Positions 17,974-26,526 of a stretch of 64,000 bases of DNA are shown piece after piece. Position 1 is the stretch's first letter. Every line of letters starts with the position of its first letter. This DNA comes from Betaproteobacteria bacterium (GTDB lineage: Bacteria; Pseudomonadota; Gammaproteobacteria; Burkholderiales; Burkholderiaceae_C): contig JANXSZ010000076.1 in assembly GCA_025356445.1 (NCBI GenBank), positions 1-64,000 on the forward strand, given 5' to 3'. A program made the position numbers and the translations under genes. The notes beneath the pieces are model-generated. The model worked only from the letters and a program-made list of their open reading frames with translations. It searched no databases and was not told the DNA's origin.

Positions 17974-18809
17974 GGCATTGCGCAACGTGCAGCCAGCACC
18001 AGGGACGCCACCTCCGCAAAACCTGCACCCCGCTCAGAGGGCGTGATGTAGCGCGGCAAGTAAGCCAACTCAGACGCAAACCGACGCACATTCGCCACAC
18101 CCACGCTGTGGGGAAAATGCTGGAACATCAACTGGTCGTTGGTCGAATCGCCCACGTAGACCCAGCGGTGCAGCTCAGCGTCCAGGTCACGCCCCCACAG
18201 TTGGCGCACGGCCCAGCGCGCACCCACCAGTTTGTTGTGGTCGCCTAGCCAAGCGTTGATGTGGATGCTGCTGACCGTGGCGTTCATGCCTTCGGACTGC
18301 AGCAGGCCCACCACCTGGGCGATGCGTTCAGGTGCAAGCTGTGTAAATTCACTGTGGTCGATGGCGATATCGGTCTCACGGCCCGCACTGTCCCGCGCCA
18401 ACTGCGCACCGTCCACCTCACGCAGCACACGGGCGGCGACGCGCTGCATGCAGGCGAAGTTACGGGTGCGGGTTTCAGCGTCCTGTTGGTATATTTTTGA
18501 TAGCACGCCATGCCCATCTGCGTTGCTCTGAGGTGCTTTTTGATCCGAATCAACCGATTTCACCAGCGCCACAGCACCGTTCTCCGCCACGATGGCGTCA
18601 ACCGGCCAGGTGCAGGCGAAAGGTTCACTCCACCCCACCGGACGGCCCGTGATGGCCACGACGTGCAAGCCTGCAGCTTTCAACTCGGCCAAGGCTTTCA
18701 AGGCATCGGGGGTGATGGCACCGTCGGTGGTGAGGGTGTCGTCGATGTCGGTGAAGACGCCGATGATGGGGTGGCGGTCAACCAGCGGCCAAGTGGCTAA
18801 GGGCTTCAT
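17970..18809 (-). CDS. HAD-IIB family phosphatase
   Basis: A 279-residue haloacid dehalogenase-type phosphatase of subfamily IIB (the Cof / mannosyl-3-phosphoglycerate phosphatase group). Motif I is FTDIDDTLT (nucleophile Asp and acid Asp), motif II ITGRP, motif IV GDSTNDQLMF followed by SVGVAN, which is close to the mannosylglycerate phosphatase-like group. It is fused by ATGA overlap to a glycosyltransferase, hinting that it dephosphorylates a sugar-phosphate intermediate, but substrate cannot be read. A stretch around residues 100-112 is encoded by one copy of a dispersed mini-repeat. Confidence 0.75.
   Translation of the reverse strand: MKPLATWPLVDRHPIIGVFTDIDDTLTTDGAITPDALKALAELKAAGLHVVAITGRPVGWSEPFACTWPVDAIVAENGAVALVKSVDSDQKAPQSNADGHGVLSKIYQQDAETRTRNFACMQRVAARVLREVDGAQLARDSAGRETDIAIDHSEFTQLAPERIAQVVGLLQSEGMNATVSSIHINAWLGDHNKLVGARWAVRQLWGRDLDAELHRWVYVGDSTNDQLMFQHFPHSVGVANVRRFASELAYLPRYITPSERGAGFAEVASLVLAARCAMP
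18500..18515 (+). repeat. Mini-repeat copy inside the HAD phosphatase gene
   Basis: The 16-nt core ATAGCACGCCATGCCC has the same spacing as three other cores in the window (ATAGCTA..TATGCCC at 40542, 41828 and 58534) and is preceded by the same T-rich stretch. Confidence 0.5.
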
Positions 18810-18830
18810 GCAACGGTTGTTGATGGGGCG

Positions 18831-20459
18831 TTAACCCGCACTCTGCAAACTCAAACCCGCATGCTCGCGCAGCGGATGAAAGTGAATCTTAGGGAACCGC
18901 TCCTGCGCCAACCGCACGTCATACGGCGAGGTACACAGGTAAGCCAGCGTGTTCGCCGCGTCTTGCGCCATGCGCTGGGGGTAGGCGTGGACGAATTCAC
19001 GCAGCTCTTGCGGTGAGTCGGCGGTGATCCAGCGTGCGCCGGTGTACTGGCAGCTTTCCAGACGCACATCGGCATCGTATTCAGCCTTCAGCCGGTGCTG
19101 CACCACTTCAAACTGCAACTGGCCCACAGCCCCCAACAGCATGGCACCGCCCATTTCAGGGCGAAACACCTGGATTGCGCCCTCCTCGCCCAGCTGTGCC
19201 AAGCCTTGCTGGAGCTGCTTGGTGCGCAGGGGGTTGCGCAGCAGCACCGTCATGAACAGCTCCGGGGCAAAAAACGGCAGCCCGGTAAACTGCAAGGCGG
19301 CACCGTCGGTGATGGTGTCGCCCAACTGCACGCCGCCGTGGGTGGTGAAGCCGATGATGTCGCCCGCAAAGGCTTCCTCGACCGCCTCACGCCGTTGGCT
19401 CATGAAGGTCACAACGCTGGTAGGGCGCATTTCTTTGCCGGTACGCTGCACCCGGAGCTTCAGACCAGGGGTGTATTTGCCCGAGGCCATGCGCACAAAG
19501 GCGATACGGTCACGGTGGGCAGGGTCCATATTGGCCTGCACTTTGAACACCACACCCGCAAACGCAGTGTCTTCGGGCTGGATGGTTTTGGTGACAGGCT
19601 GGCGGTTGACTACAGTGGTGCTGATGCGCGGCTGAGGTGACGGGGCCAGATCGACCAGCGCATCCAGCACTTCCATCACGCCAAAATTGTTCACACCGGA
19701 ACCGAAAAACACGGGGGTTTGCTTGCCCGCCAGGAAGGCTTCGCGGTCATAGGAGGGCGAAGCACCGGACGCAAGCTCCATGCTTTGCTCAGCGGTTTCA
19801 AACTCATGGCCAAAGCGCTTGAGCAGCTCGTCACGGTTGCTCAGGGCAATGGTTTCAAACTCTTGCGGCAGGCGCTCTTTGCCCGAGTCAAACACCGTCA
19901 TGGTCTGCGTGCGCAGGTTCATGATGCCGCCAAAGGCTTTGCCTTGACCCACAGGCCAGGTCATGGGCACGCAGGGCATACCCAGTTCGCGCTCGATCTC
20001 GTCCATGATGTCCAGCGGCTCGCGCACTTCGCGGTCCATCTTGTTGACAAAGGTGATGATGGGGGTGTCGCGCTGGCGGCAGACTTCAATCAGGCGGCGG
20101 GTTTGGGCTTCCACGCCGTTGGCTGCGTCGATCACCATCAGCGCCGAATCCACGGCGGTCAGCACGCGGTAGGTGTCTTCGCTGAAGTCTTTGTGGCCAG
20201 GGGTGTCAAGCAGGTTGATCACGTGCTCGCGGTAGAGCATTTGCATGACCGAGCTGGCGACCGAGATGCCGCGCTGCTTTTCGATCTCCATCCAGTCACT
20301 GGTGGCATGGCGCGTGGCTTTGCGGGCTTTAACGGAACCCGCAATCTGGATCGCGCCCGAGAACAGCAGCAGCTTTTCAGTGAGCGTGGTTTTACCCGCG
20401 TCCGGGTGGGAAATGATCGCAAAGGTGCGGCGGCGGCGGGTTTCATCTAGGTAGTTCAC
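18831..20459 (-). CDS. prfC: Peptide chain release factor 3
   Basis: A 542-residue translational GTPase that recycles RF1/RF2 after peptide release. The G domain has G1 SHPDAGKTTL, the switch region RGISVASSVM, G3 DTPGH and G4 NKMD. The RF3-specific central and C-terminal domains are intact (FKVQANMDPAHRDRIAFVRMASG region; FEVVQHRLKAEY). Length is within the family norm (about 530). It is the first gene of the long minus-strand run and is divergent from ahcY. Confidence 0.97.
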   Translation of the reverse strand: MNYLDETRRRRTFAIISHPDAGKTTLTEKLLLFSGAIQIAGSVKARKATRHATSDWMEIEKQRGISVASSVMQMLYREHVINLLDTPGHKDFSEDTYRVLTAVDSALMVIDAANGVEAQTRRLIEVCRQRDTPIITFVNKMDREVREPLDIMDEIERELGMPCVPMTWPVGQGKAFGGIMNLRTQTMTVFDSGKERLPQEFETIALSNRDELLKRFGHEFETAEQSMELASGASPSYDREAFLAGKQTPVFFGSGVNNFGVMEVLDALVDLAPSPQPRISTTVVNRQPVTKTIQPEDTAFAGVVFKVQANMDPAHRDRIAFVRMASGKYTPGLKLRVQRTGKEMRPTSVVTFMSQRREAVEEAFAGDIIGFTTHGGVQLGDTITDGAALQFTGLPFFAPELFMTVLLRNPLRTKQLQQGLAQLGEEGAIQVFRPEMGGAMLLGAVGQLQFEVVQHRLKAEYDADVRLESCQYTGARWITADSPQELREFVHAYPQRMAQDAANTLAYLCTSPYDVRLAQERFPKIHFHPLREHAGLSLQSAG

Positions 20460-20576
20460 GGGGCAAATCTTCTCTGGCGTTAGGGGGTGATTCTACAAAG
20501 GCACCTTCAGGCAACAGGGTGCAACAGATCGACCCGCCAGCAGGCCCCAAAGATTGGCGGTAAAATGTTTCTCGTT

Positions 20577-20685
20577 CCCGAGGAGCGTTGCAGCCCATAC
20601 ATCCATCAGCGGTGTCAGGCGAGGCTCGGGGCCACAGAGCATGTGTTTATTCTTTCTGCTCTGTCTGTTTCAACGGCGCTCACCC
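20577..20685 (+). ncRNA. S-adenosylhomocysteine (SAH) riboswitch aptamer
   Basis: The leader of ahcY contains the conserved blocks of the SAH riboswitch: CCGAGGAGCGTTGCAGCC at 20578, GTCAGGCGAGGCTCGG ending at 20629, and AACGGCGCTCACC at 20672-20684. CCGAG (20578-20582) can pair with CTCGG (20625-20629), and GAGCG (20583-20587) with CGCTC (20677-20681), as in the known fold. SAH riboswitches switch on SAH recycling genes when the inhibitor SAH builds up. Boundaries are approximate. Confidence 0.9.
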
Positions 20686-20715
20686 ACGATGCTTGTGCGG
20701 TGAGGCCTGCTTTTT
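20679..20715 (+). terminator. Candidate riboswitch expression platform (terminator hairpin)
   Basis: The 3' strand of the aptamer, CTCACCCAC (20679-20687), can pair instead with GTGCGGTGAG (20695-20704, one bulged C). This is followed six bases later by five T. Forming it would break the aptamer helix GAGCG/CGCTC, so ligand-bound and terminator states look mutually exclusive, giving an ON switch. Confidence 0.6.
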
Positions 20716-20783
20716 CCCTGCTCTCCTCTGTACTCCCCCGCCCCAAGCTGCGTGGTCATTCAAATGAAATTTTTGGAGCCACC

Positions 20784-22253
20784 ATGAACGCTGCTGTTAA
20801 AGCCAAACAACTTGTCAACACCGACTGCGCCATTACCGATCTGGCCTTGGCCGCCTGGGGACGCAAAGAAATCGCTATCGCCGAGACCGAAATGCCCGGC
20901 CTGATGGCCATCCGCGAAGAATTCGCCAAAGCACAACCGCTGAAAGGCGCCCGCATCACCGGCAGCCTGCACATGACCATCCAGACGGCGGTGCTGATCG
21001 AAACCCTGCAAGCGCTGGGCGCACAAGTGCGTTGGGCCTCGTGCAATATTTTCTCGACACAAGACCACGCTGCGGCGGCCATTGCAGCGTCTGGTACACC
21101 TGTGTTCGCGATCAAAGGCGAAACGTTGACCGATTACTGGGATTACACCCACCGCATTTTCGAGTTCGACACCATCGCTGGCCCCACCAAGGGCAGCAAA
21201 TCTGACGGCCCCAACATGATTCTGGACGACGGTGGCGATGCTACGCTGCTGATGCACCTGGGTGCCCGCGCCGAAAAAGACATCAAAGTCTTGGGCAAAG
21301 CGACCAGCGACGAAGAAAAAATCTTGCACGCCGCCATCAAAGCCAAGCTGAAAGTTGACCCCACCTGGTACAGCCGCCGCCTGAAAAACATTATCGGCGT
21401 GACTGAAGAAACCACCACGGGCGTGCTGCGCTTGAACGAAATGTCCGCGAACGGCACACTGGCTCTGCGCGCCATCAACGTGAACGATTCCGTCACCAAG
21501 AGCAAGTTTGACAACCTCTATGGCTGCCGTGAGTCCCTGGTGGATGGCATCAAACGCGCCACCGATGTGATGATCGCTGGCAAAGTGGCGCTGGTCGCAG
21601 GTTACGGTGACGTGGGCAAGGGCTGCGCACAAGCCCTGCTCGCCCTGCGCGCTCAAGTCTGGGTCACAGAGATCGACCCCATCAACGCCCTGCAAGCGGC
21701 CATGGAAGGCTTCAAAGTCGTGACGATGGAATACGCCGCTGACAAGGCCGATATTTTCGTGTCTGCCACCGGCAACAAAAACGTCATCACACACGACCAT
21801 ATGGTCGCCATGAAAGACCAGGCGATCGTCTGCAACATCGGTCACTTTGACAACGAAATCGATGTGGCTTCAATTGAAAAATACCAGTGGGAAGAGATCA
21901 AGCCCCAGGTTGACCATGTGATTTTCCCGAAAGTGGGTAAAAAGCCTGCCAAGCGCATCATCTTGCTCGCCAAAGGCCGTTTGGTGAACTTGGGTTGCGG
22001 CACGGGTCACCCCAGCTTTGTGATGTCGTCCAGCTTTGCCAACCAGACGATTGCACAAATCGAGCTGTTCACCAAGAGCAAAGAGTACAAAGTCGGTCAG
22101 GTCTACGTGTTGCCCAAGCATCTGGACGAGAAAGTCGCCCGCCTGCACCTGAAAAAGGTCGGTGCGATGCTGAGCGAGTTGACAACCGAACAGGCCGATT
22201 ACATTGGCGTGAACAAGAACGGTCCGTACAAAGCAGCAGCGTACCGCTACTAA
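20784..22253 (+). CDS. ahcY: Adenosylhomocysteinase
   Basis: A 489-residue NAD-dependent hydrolase splitting SAH into adenosine and homocysteine. The ATG at 20784 has GGAG 8 nt upstream; the longer frame from 20487 would run through the riboswitch and is rejected. Signatures are [16 protein letters not shown], the NAD motif [22 protein letters not shown], and the C-terminal [11 protein letters not shown], where the Lys-Tyr end reaches the partner NAD site. An insertion relative to the mammalian enzyme (about 40 residues, [11 protein letters not shown] region intact) is usual in proteobacteria. Regulated by the upstream SAH riboswitch. Confidence 0.98.
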   Translation: MNAAVKAKQLVNTDCAITDLALAAWGRKEIAIAETEMPGLMAIREEFAKAQPLKGARITGSLHMTIQTAVLIETLQALGAQVRWASCNIFSTQDHAAAAIAASGTPVFAIKGETLTDYWDYTHRIFEFDTIAGPTKGSKSDGPNMILDDGGDATLLMHLGARAEKDIKVLGKATSDEEKILHAAIKAKLKVDPTWYSRRLKNIIGVTEETTTGVLRLNEMSANGTLALRAINVNDSVTKSKFDNLYGCRESLVDGIKRATDVMIAGKVALVAGYGDVGKGCAQALLALRAQVWVTEIDPINALQAAMEGFKVVTMEYAADKADIFVSATGNKNVITHDHMVAMKDQAIVCNIGHFDNEIDVASIEKYQWEEIKPQVDHVIFPKVGKKPAKRIILLAKGRLVNLGCGTGHPSFVMSSSFANQTIAQIELFTKSKEYKVGQVYVLPKHLDEKVARLHLKKVGAMLSELTTEQADYIGVNKNGPYKAAAYRY

Positions 22254-22280
22254 GACGGCGACGCGTTGTTGAAAACTCGC

Positions 22281-22322
22281 CTTGAAAGCGGACTTTTTAC
22301 CGGGTACTGAGTCCGTTTCAAG
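22281..22322 (+). other. Long stem-loop between ahcY and metF
   Basis: CTTGAAA-g-CGGACT (22281-22294) pairs with AGTCCG-TTTCAAG (22310-22322), a 13-bp stem with one bulged G and a 15-nt loop. No T tract follows, so it does not look like an intrinsic terminator. A second perfect 7-bp hairpin (CTTCCGC/GCGGAAG, 22337-22354) follows. Confidence 0.65.
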
Positions 22323-22404
22323 TTGACAATAATTGCCTTCCGCGTCTGCGGAAGACTGGGGTGGGGGTGGGTCTGCTACGCTCCACCCCGCACAAGACAC
22401 CCTT

Positions 22405-23235
22405 ATGAAAACCCCTATCAGTTTCGAGTTTTTCCCTCCTAAAACCCCTGAAGGCACAGCCAAACTGCGCACCGTGCGTCAAGCCCTGTACGCGCTGAAG
22501 CCCGAGTTCTGCTCGGTCACTTACGGTGCGGGCGGCTCTACCCAAGAAGGCACGTTCACCGCAGTTCAAGAGATTCTGGGCGAAGGCATGGCCGCAGCCA
22601 GCCATTTCTCCTGCATTGGCGCCACCAAAGCCCGCGTGCGTGAGCAGCTGCACCAGCTCAAAGCCATGGGTGTCAAGCGGCTGGTCGCGCTGCGTGGCGA
22701 TCTGCCCAGTGGCTACGGCAGCCCCGGTGAAATCCAGTATTCCAGTGATTTGGTGGCGTTCATCCGCGCGGAGACAGGCAATCACTTCCGCATTGAAGTG
22801 GCCTGCTACCCCGAAGTCCATCCGCAGGCCAAGTCACCCGATGCCGATTTGCAAGCCTATGTGGCCAAAGTCAACGCAGGGGCGGATGCAGCCATCACGC
22901 AAATGTTCTTCAACAGCGACGCTTACTTTCGCTTTGTAGACGATGCACACAAGCTGGGCATGACGATCCCCGTGGTACCCGGCATCATGCCCATCACCAA
23001 CAGCAGCGGCCTACTGCGCTTTGCCGACAGCTGCGGCGCTGAGATCCCCCGCTGGATTCGCCTGCGCCTGCAAGCGTTTGGCGATGACACTGAATCCATC
23101 AAAGCCTTTGGCCTGGACGTGGTGACCGACTTGTGCGACCAGTTGCGCAACGGCGGTGCACCAGGACTGCACTTTTACACGATGAACCAAAGTGCAGCGA
23201 CGCTCTCAATTTGTGAGCGCCTTGCGCTTACCTAG
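22405..23235 (+). CDS. metF: 5,10-methylenetetrahydrofolate reductase
   Basis: A 276-residue FAD-dependent TIM-barrel enzyme giving 5-methyl-THF for methionine synthesis. The start at 22405 gives the standard N-terminus KTPISFEFFPPKTPEG with the catalytic Glu; 24 upstream in-frame codons are non-homologous. Other signatures are VTYGAGGST, RLVALRGDLP, CYPEVHP and GADAAITQMFF. It lies 151 nt after ahcY on the same strand, so both steps around homocysteine may share the riboswitch-controlled transcript. Confidence 0.96.
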   Translation: MKTPISFEFFPPKTPEGTAKLRTVRQALYALKPEFCSVTYGAGGSTQEGTFTAVQEILGEGMAAASHFSCIGATKARVREQLHQLKAMGVKRLVALRGDLPSGYGSPGEIQYSSDLVAFIRAETGNHFRIEVACYPEVHPQAKSPDADLQAYVAKVNAGADAAITQMFFNSDAYFRFVDDAHKLGMTIPVVPGIMPITNSSGLLRFADSCGAEIPRWIRLRLQAFGDDTESIKAFGLDVVTDLCDQLRNGGAPGLHFYTMNQSAATLSICERLALT

Positions 23236-23278
23236 ATTGCGCATAAGCTCAATTAACGCCATAACATGAGTTATCAAC

Positions 23279-23998
23279 TTGCTTAAACACAACGGACGTG
23301 TTGCCGCTGCGCTGCTGGGATTGTGCTGCCTGCTGATGGCATTTGCCGCCCAAGCAACAGACCCCGAGGCAGGCAATGAGGAAACGTCCACGCCCTCACC
23401 CGTAACGTTGACAGCACCAGCACCAGAAGAACTGAAAGCTCCGCTCTCGTCGTTTGCCCTGCCAACGCCCTCCTCTCAACCCTGCCCCGTCCAGCCCAAT
23501 CCCCTGGAGCCCTGCACCGATACGCAAGAAATTGAGCGTGGCCGGGCCTCATGGTATGGCCCTGGTTTCCACGGCAAACGCACGGCCAGCGGCGAGCGTT
23601 TTGACATGTACGCACTGACTGCCGCGCATAAAACCCTGCCTTTTGGCACTCACTTGCGGATCCGCAGCCTGCGTAACGGAAACGAAGTGGATGTGCGGGT
23701 GAATGACCGTGGCCCCTTCACTCCTGGCAAGATGATTGACCTGAGCCGCGCCGCCGCAGAAGCGATCGGGTTGGTGGATTTAGGCGTCAAAGACGTGGTC
23801 ATCTCTATTGTCAATCCGGCAGAAACGGCCAGCGCCAAGGCGCTGCTGGCGTCAACACAACCCTCTACGCTAGCGCATCAACACAGCCGATTCAAACCAC
23901 GGCCAAATGCCGCCCGACCTCTACTCAAAGGAAGCCCAAAAGCGCAACCGGGCAAAGGGGCATACCACACCGCAGTGGTGCAGCAGAAAAAACGTTAG
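23279..23998 (+). CDS. rlpA: RlpA-like septal ring lytic transglycosylase, no SPOR domain
   Basis: A 239-residue protein with a hydrophobic N-terminal signal (GRVAAALLGLCCLLMAFA) and a double-psi beta-barrel RlpA domain at about residues 85-185 (RASWYGPGFHGKRTASGERFD, LPFGTHLRIRSLRNG, RVNDRGPFTPGKMIDLSRAAA). The only in-frame start before the signal is a TTG at 23279, because a TGA precedes it at 23267. The C-terminus lacks the SPOR domain of E. coli RlpA, as in many short homologues; the tail is basic and low in complexity. The end overlaps the convergent rlmJ gene by 4 nt. Confidence 0.8.
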   Translation: MLKHNGRVAAALLGLCCLLMAFAAQATDPEAGNEETSTPSPVTLTAPAPEELKAPLSSFALPTPSSQPCPVQPNPLEPCTDTQEIERGRASWYGPGFHGKRTASGERFDMYALTAAHKTLPFGTHLRIRSLRNGNEVDVRVNDRGPFTPGKMIDLSRAAAEAIGLVDLGVKDVVISIVNPAETASAKALLASTQPSTLAHQHSRFKPRPNAARPLLKGSPKAQPGKGAYHTAVVQQKKR

Positions 23999-24939
23999 CC
24001 GCCCGAATCCGCTGTCCAGCCCTTGCCACGACCGCGACCCAATACGGCCAGCATTTGCGGTAGCGCCTTTTGCATGGCCGCTTTCAAAGTGTGCGGTGGG
24101 TTGATGACAAACATGCCGCTGGCAGTCAACCCAGGGCGTGGCGCACGCTCACCCGGTACAGTCACTTCGTCCATCTCGGGGCCTTGGCCGATGTTCAACG
24201 TGGTGTGCAGCCAGGGCTTGTTGGCCTGGGTGGCCAAAGTTTTGAGGCGGCGCGGCAAATCATGCGCCTCAGGGCGGGGAATTACCGGGTACCAGACGGC
24301 ATAGGTGCCAGTGGGAAACCGTTTCAGGCAGTCTTGAATGCTCGTGCTGACACGGGCGTAGTCGGTTTTAACCTCGTAGCTGGGGTCCATCAGCACCAGC
24401 GCACGGCGTGAACCGGTGGCCGAAACGGGGGGGGGCAGGTAAGACTTCAAACCTTCAAAACCATCTTTATATTCCACGGCGACTTGCCGCCCGGCTTTGA
24501 GTTGGGCAATATTGCCCTCCAGCGCTTTATGGTCGGTAGGGTGCAACTCAAAGAGTTTGAGCTTGTCGCGGGCCTCTTCGCGGAGCAAACTCTGCGTGAC
24601 AAACGGCGAACCAGGATAGACTTTAAGTTGGCCATTGGCGTTGAAGCCAGCCACCATGTCGATGTAGTCTTGCAGCTTATCAGCTATGTTTTCGATAGCT
24701 GGCTTAGCTGACCCAGCGGGCGCAAGCGCTGCAAACAACTTGGCGACACCATCGGTTGCCTCAGCGCCGGTGGTCGAATAATCCCCGTCCAAACGGTACA
24801 GGCCCGCCCCGGCATGGGTGTCCACCACGGTCAAGGCCGCGTCTTTTTCGGTGAGGTGTTTGAGGATAGCAATCAGCACTGTGTGCTTGAGCACATCAGC
24901 GTGGTTGCCTGCGTGAAAGGCGTGGCGGTAACTGAACAT
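23995..24939 (-). CDS. rlmJ: 23S rRNA m6A2030 methyltransferase RlmJ
   Basis: A 314-residue SAM-dependent methyltransferase, somewhat longer than E. coli RlmJ (280). It has the diagnostic start MFSYRHAFHAGNHADVLKH, the SAM-site VDTHAGAGLY and the catalytic motif MDPSYEVK (DPSY in place of the more common DPPY). Residues encoded around 24683-24730 (AGSAKPAIENIADKL) coincide with an AT-rich mini-repeat and appear to be an in-frame insertion. Confidence 0.92.
   Translation of the reverse strand: MFSYRHAFHAGNHADVLKHTVLIAILKHLTEKDAALTVVDTHAGAGLYRLDGDYSTTGAEATDGVAKLFAALAPAGSAKPAIENIADKLQDYIDMVAGFNANGQLKVYPGSPFVTQSLLREEARDKLKLFELHPTDHKALEGNIAQLKAGRQVAVEYKDGFEGLKSYLPPPVSATGSRRALVLMDPSYEVKTDYARVSTSIQDCLKRFPTGTYAVWYPVIPRPEAHDLPRRLKTLATQANKPWLHTTLNIGQGPEMDEVTVPGERAPRPGLTASGMFVINPPHTLKAAMQKALPQMLAVLGRGRGKGWTADSGG
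24683..24730 (+). repeat. Diverged mini-repeat inside rlmJ
   Basis: GCTATGTTTTCGATAGCTGG followed by CTTAGC and a CGCAAGCGCT end resembles the anmK copy (GCTATTATTT, ATAGCT, AAGCGCT) in order and spacing of blocks. The frame of rlmJ is kept. Confidence 0.4.
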
Positions 24940-24983
24940 AGTGGGAACATATTAATCGAAATAGGCAAATTCGCAATTATTTG

Positions 24984-24989
24984 TATAAT
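24984..24989 (+). promoter_or_regulatory. Probable -10 box of the rplM-rpsI operon
   Basis: A perfect TATAAT lies 160 nt before rplM in the divergent gap with rlmJ. No good -35 hexamer is visible 16-18 bp upstream (ATAGGC region), so the promoter call rests on the -10 and position. The long leader would allow post-transcriptional control. Confidence 0.45.
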
Positions 24990-25148
24990 GGAAGGCTTCG
25001 CAGCGCTTTTGTGGCTCCGCGACGAAGACGCAAAAGCGGCGGCATTCATGCCTCGCCCAAAGCAAACTCCTACCTAAGAGACTCCCATCAGAGGAGAACC
25101 GACCGTAGAAAAGAGCCCGCCAAACCTTCTTTTCAAAGAAAAAAACTC

Positions 25149-25577
25149 ATGTCAACTTTCAGCGCAAAACCCGCTGACGTGGTGCACGAGTGGTTTGTGA
25201 TTGACGCGACCGACAAGGTCCTCGGACGAGTAGCCAGCGAAGTTGCTCTCCGTTTACGCGGCAAACACAAGGCCATTTACACGCCTCACGTCGATACCGG
25301 TGATTTCATCGTCATCATCAACGCAGCCCAGCTGCGCGTCACGGGCGCCAAGTCCACTGACAAAATTTACTACAGCCACTCGGGCTACCCCGGTGGTATT
25401 TCCGCCATCACGTTCCGTGACATGCAAGCCAAGCATCCTGGTCGCGCTTTGGAAAAAGCCGTCAAGGGCATGTTGCCGAAGGGCCCATTGGGCTACGCGA
25501 TGATCAAGAAGCTCAAGGTGTACGGTGGTGCTGTGCACCCGCACACTGCCCAGCAACCCAAAGTGTTGGAACTCTAA
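25149..25577 (+). CDS. rplM: 50S ribosomal protein L13
   Basis: A 142-residue protein, exactly the E. coli length. The start at 25149 gives [20 protein letters not shown]; upstream in-frame codons from 24981 are leader. Signatures are [20 protein letters not shown], the [11 protein letters not shown] block, [10 protein letters not shown] and [14 protein letters not shown]. Co-transcribed with rpsI 12 nt downstream. Confidence 0.98.
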   Translation: MSTFSAKPADVVHEWFVIDATDKVLGRVASEVALRLRGKHKAIYTPHVDTGDFIVIINAAQLRVTGAKSTDKIYYSHSGYPGGISAITFRDMQAKHPGRALEKAVKGMLPKGPLGYAMIKKLKVYGGAVHPHTAQQPKVLEL

Positions 25578-25589
25578 GGAGAGCTTGAG

Positions 25590-25982
25590 ATGATTGGTGA
25601 ATGGAACAATGGCACAGGCCGCCGCAAGTCTAGCGTCGCCCGCGTGTTTCTGAAAAAAGGCACAGGCAAGATTACCGTTAATGACAAGGACATTCAATCG
25701 TTCTTTGGTCGTGCAACGTCAATCATGATCTGCAAACAACCCCTGTTCTTGACGAACCATGTCGAAACTTTCGACATCATGGTCAATGTGCATGGTGGTG
25801 GTGAGTCCGGTCAAGCCGGTGCAGTGCGCCACGGTATCACCCGCGCCCTGATCGACTACGACGCAACGCTCAAGCCCGCGCTGTCGCAAGCCGGCTTTGT
25901 CACGCGTGACGCGCGTGAAGTGGAACGTAAAAAGGTCGGTTTGCACGGTGCTCGCCGTCGCAAGCAGTTCTCCAAGCGTTAA
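25590..25982 (+). CDS. rpsI: 30S ribosomal protein S9
   Basis: A 130-residue protein of normal length. It has the S9 core ([36 protein letters not shown]) and the characteristic basic C-terminus ending in [10 protein letters not shown] that reaches the P-site tRNA. AAGGAG lies upstream of the ATG. An intrinsic terminator follows 32 nt after the stop. Confidence 0.98.
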   Translation: MIGEWNNGTGRRKSSVARVFLKKGTGKITVNDKDIQSFFGRATSIMICKQPLFLTNHVETFDIMVNVHGGGESGQAGAVRHGITRALIDYDATLKPALSQAGFVTRDAREVERKKVGLHGARRRKQFSKR

Positions 25983-26014
25983 GCTTGTGTTTTGGCCACT
26001 TGCTGGCCAAGGCG

Positions 26015-26050
26015 ACAAAAACCGTCCTTGTGGCGGTTTTTGTCTTTTTG
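26015..26050 (+). terminator. Intrinsic terminator after rpsI
   Basis: An 11-bp perfect stem (GACAAAAACCG at 26015-26025, CGGTTTTTGTC at 26035-26045) with a 9-nt loop is followed by TTTTTGTCTTTG. Strong and in the right place to end the rplM-rpsI transcript. Confidence 0.9.
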
Positions 26051-26081
26051 TCTTTGTCATCTCTGAAATTCGGGTTGATCC

Positions 26082-26492
26082 ATGCGCTTTAGACTGCTTC
26101 GTCGCCGCCTGACCATCAGCGCTCCCCGCATGGCGGTACGCAGTGCCCTGCCCTGGCCCTTTCGCTGGGCCGTGATCGCTATCGTTCTGGGTTTTTGTGG
26201 TGCGATTGGCCTGTGGGCGTTTGAATTTGGCAAAGACATTGCTGGGGTCGACGGCAACGCCAAAGACGAGCTGATCCAACTGCGCGCAGAAGTGCTCCAG
26301 CTGCGTACCGAGCGCGATCAGGCCAAGCTTGTGGCCAACACCTCAGGCAGCCAGTTGACGACTGAAAAAACCACGCAAGCCGGATTGGTGAGCCAAGTGC
26401 GTAAACTCGAGACCGAAAACCAGGCCTTGCGCGACGATCTGGCGCTGGTTCAGACCCTCATGCCTTTGGCCAACAAAGCCATCAAACGCTGA
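26082..26492 (+). CDS. Membrane-anchored coiled-coil protein (DUF6776-like)
   Basis: A 136-residue protein with a basic N-terminus, one membrane helix at about residues 28-48 (WAVIAIVLGFCGAIGLWAF) and a long periplasmic coiled coil (ELIQLRAEVLQLRTERDQAK, QVRKLETENQALRDDLAL). It looks like the short family called DUF6776 in Betaproteobacteria; function unknown. It lies directly ahead of a bactofilin, so a role in envelope or cell-shape organisation is possible. Confidence 0.65.
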   Translation: MRFRLLRRRLTISAPRMAVRSALPWPFRWAVIAIVLGFCGAIGLWAFEFGKDIAGVDGNAKDELIQLRAEVLQLRTERDQAKLVANTSGSQLTTEKTTQAGLVSQVRKLETENQALRDDLALVQTLMPLANKAIKR

Positions 26493-26526
26493 CCTCCCTG
26501 CCACACACCTAGCCGCCTCGCCCAAC

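Noticed and set aside
20760-21845. 361-codon minus-strand frame opposite ahcY
   Set aside because: His/Gly/Asp-rich antisense shadow of a highly conserved gene; no ribosome site or known domain.
22321-22351. TTGACA at 22323 as a metF promoter
   Set aside because: No -10-like hexamer lies 16-18 bp downstream (the place is taken by a GC-rich hairpin).
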